Shown in pieces: positions 5,073-6,047 of a DNA stretch of 6,047 bases. Below the pieces are notes generated by a model. That model did no database searches. It worked only from the letters and a program-made list of their open reading frames with translations, and had not been told where the DNA came from. Source of the stretch: Candidatus Hydrogenedentota bacterium (GTDB lineage: Bacteria > Hydrogenedentota > Hydrogenedentia > Hydrogenedentales > SCBR16-9). Location: NCBI GenBank assembly GCA_007116095.1, contig SKJD01000450.1, positions 1 through 6,047 on the forward strand, given 5' to 3'. The position numbers were made by a program, and so were the translations under genes. Each line of letters begins with the position of its first letter. Position 1 is the first letter of the stretch.

Positions 5073-6047
5073 ATGTCCCTGGTCTTATTGCTGGCGGCCG
5101 CCGGGTCGCTGGGCCACCTGTACACGCTACGTCATCCCCCAGACCCGAGCCTGGAATGGCAATTTATTCGCTTCCTGCTGGGACTTTGTCTGGTGGGCTT
5201 GCTGGGCCTGGTCCTGGGGCGCTATTCGCTGGCCTGGACGCAGGTGACATTGGGCTTGATCGCAGGGGTAGGGATTCTGTATACACTGCGACGACCGCAT
5301 GCGCCGGGCCGCCCGGACCATGCCTGGTTTCAATGGCTGGCAGGGCGCGACATCGTCCGGGTGACGGCGCTGGCGGGTCTGGCGCTCCTGCTCCTGGCGG
5401 GCTTCTACGCCTTGCTGCGTGCCCTCGCGCCGCAAATCGCCTCGGAGGCCCTGGCGCACACGCTGCCCCTGGCCGAAAGCTATGCCCGAGAAGGACGCTT
5501 GTCTGGCGTAGCGGGCAATGAGGCCTCGGGCGCTTCCCACTTGGGCTATGTCCTCCATACCCTCGTGTATTTCCGGGGGAACGCGATCTTCGTCGGCCTG
5601 CTGGGCTGGCTATATGGCGTTCTGGCCTGCATCGCCCTTTTTTTTCTGGGACGACGACTTCAAGGCACGGCGGCCGGACTGATCGGCGCGGCCTTTGCCG
5701 CGTCGGCCCCAATCTTTACCGCGCAATGGAGCCAGGCTGGTGTCTTGCTTCTGGGTAGCGCCTTCCTGGCAACGGCGCTGCGCGTACTTATACAGCCCGA
5801 CCAGTCCGCGCATCCTGTGAAAGTTCGGGTCGTGTATGCCGGGATACTATTGGGCGGGGCGATGGCTGTGCTGCCCCAGGGCTGGATCGTCCTGGTGGTT
5901 GCGGTTCCTTTCGCCTTTTGGCATGCGCCAGGGCTACGTATCCCGCAAATCCTGGCAATGAGCGGTCTCGCGCTGTGCTTTGCGCTGCCCTGGTTCGTTT
6001 ACGCCATGGCGCAACAGGGCTGCTGGACTATGAAAATCCTGGCGGGG
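5073..6047 (+). CDS. Polytopic membrane protein, GT-C glycosyltransferase-like, 3' end missing
   Basis: An open frame of 325 codons runs from an ATG with ACAGG seven bases upstream to the right edge, with no stop; an in-frame TAA at 5028-5030 limits how far upstream it could begin. The product is strongly hydrophobic, with about nine or ten membrane segments: roughly 1-18, 32-49, 55-71, 97-118, 170-193, 199-214, 222-240, 252-268, 270-284 and 291-312. The loop after the fourth segment (119-168) contains SEALAHTLPLAESYAREGRL, followed by a helix ending in LGRRLQGTAAGLIGAAFA. This resembles GT-C/family 39 transferases, where D-A-x-x-Y-H-x-P-L begins the first outer loop and its Asp is catalytic. 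Here Glu125 takes that place. Such enzymes transfer sugars from lipid carriers outside the membrane. The match is by pattern only and the C-terminal half is unseen, so the specific activity is open. Confidence 0.7.
   Translation, partial: MSLVLLLAAAGSLGHLYTLRHPPDPSLEWQFIRFLLGLCLVGLLGLVLGRYSLAWTQVTLGLIAGVGILYTLRRPHAPGRPDHAWFQWLAGRDIVRVTALAGLALLLLAGFYALLRALAPQIASEALAHTLPLAESYAREGRLSGVAGNEASGASHLGYVLHTLVYFRGNAIFVGLLGWLYGVLACIALFFLGRRLQGTAAGLIGAAFAASAPIFTAQWSQAGVLLLGSAFLATALRVLIQPDQSAHPVKVRVVYAGILLGGAMAVLPQGWIVLVVAVPFAFWHAPGLRIPQILAMSGLALCFALPWFVYAMAQQGCWTMKILAG
5296..5311 (+). repeat. 16-base direct repeat, copy 2 (inside the membrane protein gene)
   Basis: Exact second copy of CGCATGCGCCGGGCCG, 284 bases after the first. 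It encodes part of the basic loop near residues 75-80 (RPHAPGR), so here it is also coding sequence. Confidence 0.4.

Noticed and set aside
4781..5521. Plus-strand frame of 246 codons spanning the RDD gene end and the gap
   Set aside because: Proline-, glycine- and arginine-rich with no domain; it overlaps two better supported genes in other frames.
5164..5712. Minus-strand frame of 182 codons opposite the GT-C-like gene
   Set aside because: Arginine/proline-rich shadow; the plus strand encodes a coherent multi-helix membrane protein.

Overview
The window is GC-rich bacterial chromosome, densely packed, and looks like a free-living proteobacterium. I lean towards a gamma/beta or Acidithiobacillus-like lineage from protein style and codon use, but nothing here fixes the genus. 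I see no rRNA, tRNA, CRISPR array, insertion sequence or phage gene. No stretch longer than about 175 bases lacks a gene.

Left part, minus strand (1-2219). Two overlapping genes encode the paired ATPases of a peptide/nickel-type ABC importer (DppD, then DppF; stop and start overlap as ATGA). No permease or binding-protein gene accompanies them; the ATPase pair starts its own transcription unit. Beyond dppF, still on the minus strand, a good promoter and Shine-Dalgarno site lead into a gene of which only nine complete codons are visible. Its start resembles serine O-acetyltransferase (CysE), which is a weak call.

Middle part, plus strand (2220-4094). A 97-base divergent control region carries three alternating GCAAAA/TTTTGC half-sites, an operator-like pattern. 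It leads into a UroD/MtaA-superfamily protein that is not HemE. Directly coupled to it, by a TTG start overlapping the TGA stop behind a perfect AGGAGG site, is a TSUP (TauE/SafE-type) membrane exporter. The tight coupling suggests the two act on one substrate, perhaps a methylated or sulfur-containing compound; that is inference.

Right part, plus strand (4095-6047). A stand-alone gene encodes a GYF_2-RDD membrane protein. After a 173-base gap with short repeats comes the first 325 codons of a polytopic membrane protein resembling GT-C fold glycosyltransferases. It runs off the right edge of the window.

The genes do not form one evident pathway. The most coherent unit is the UroD-like/TSUP pair, possibly co-controlled with the divergent ATPase genes through the shared intergenic region.
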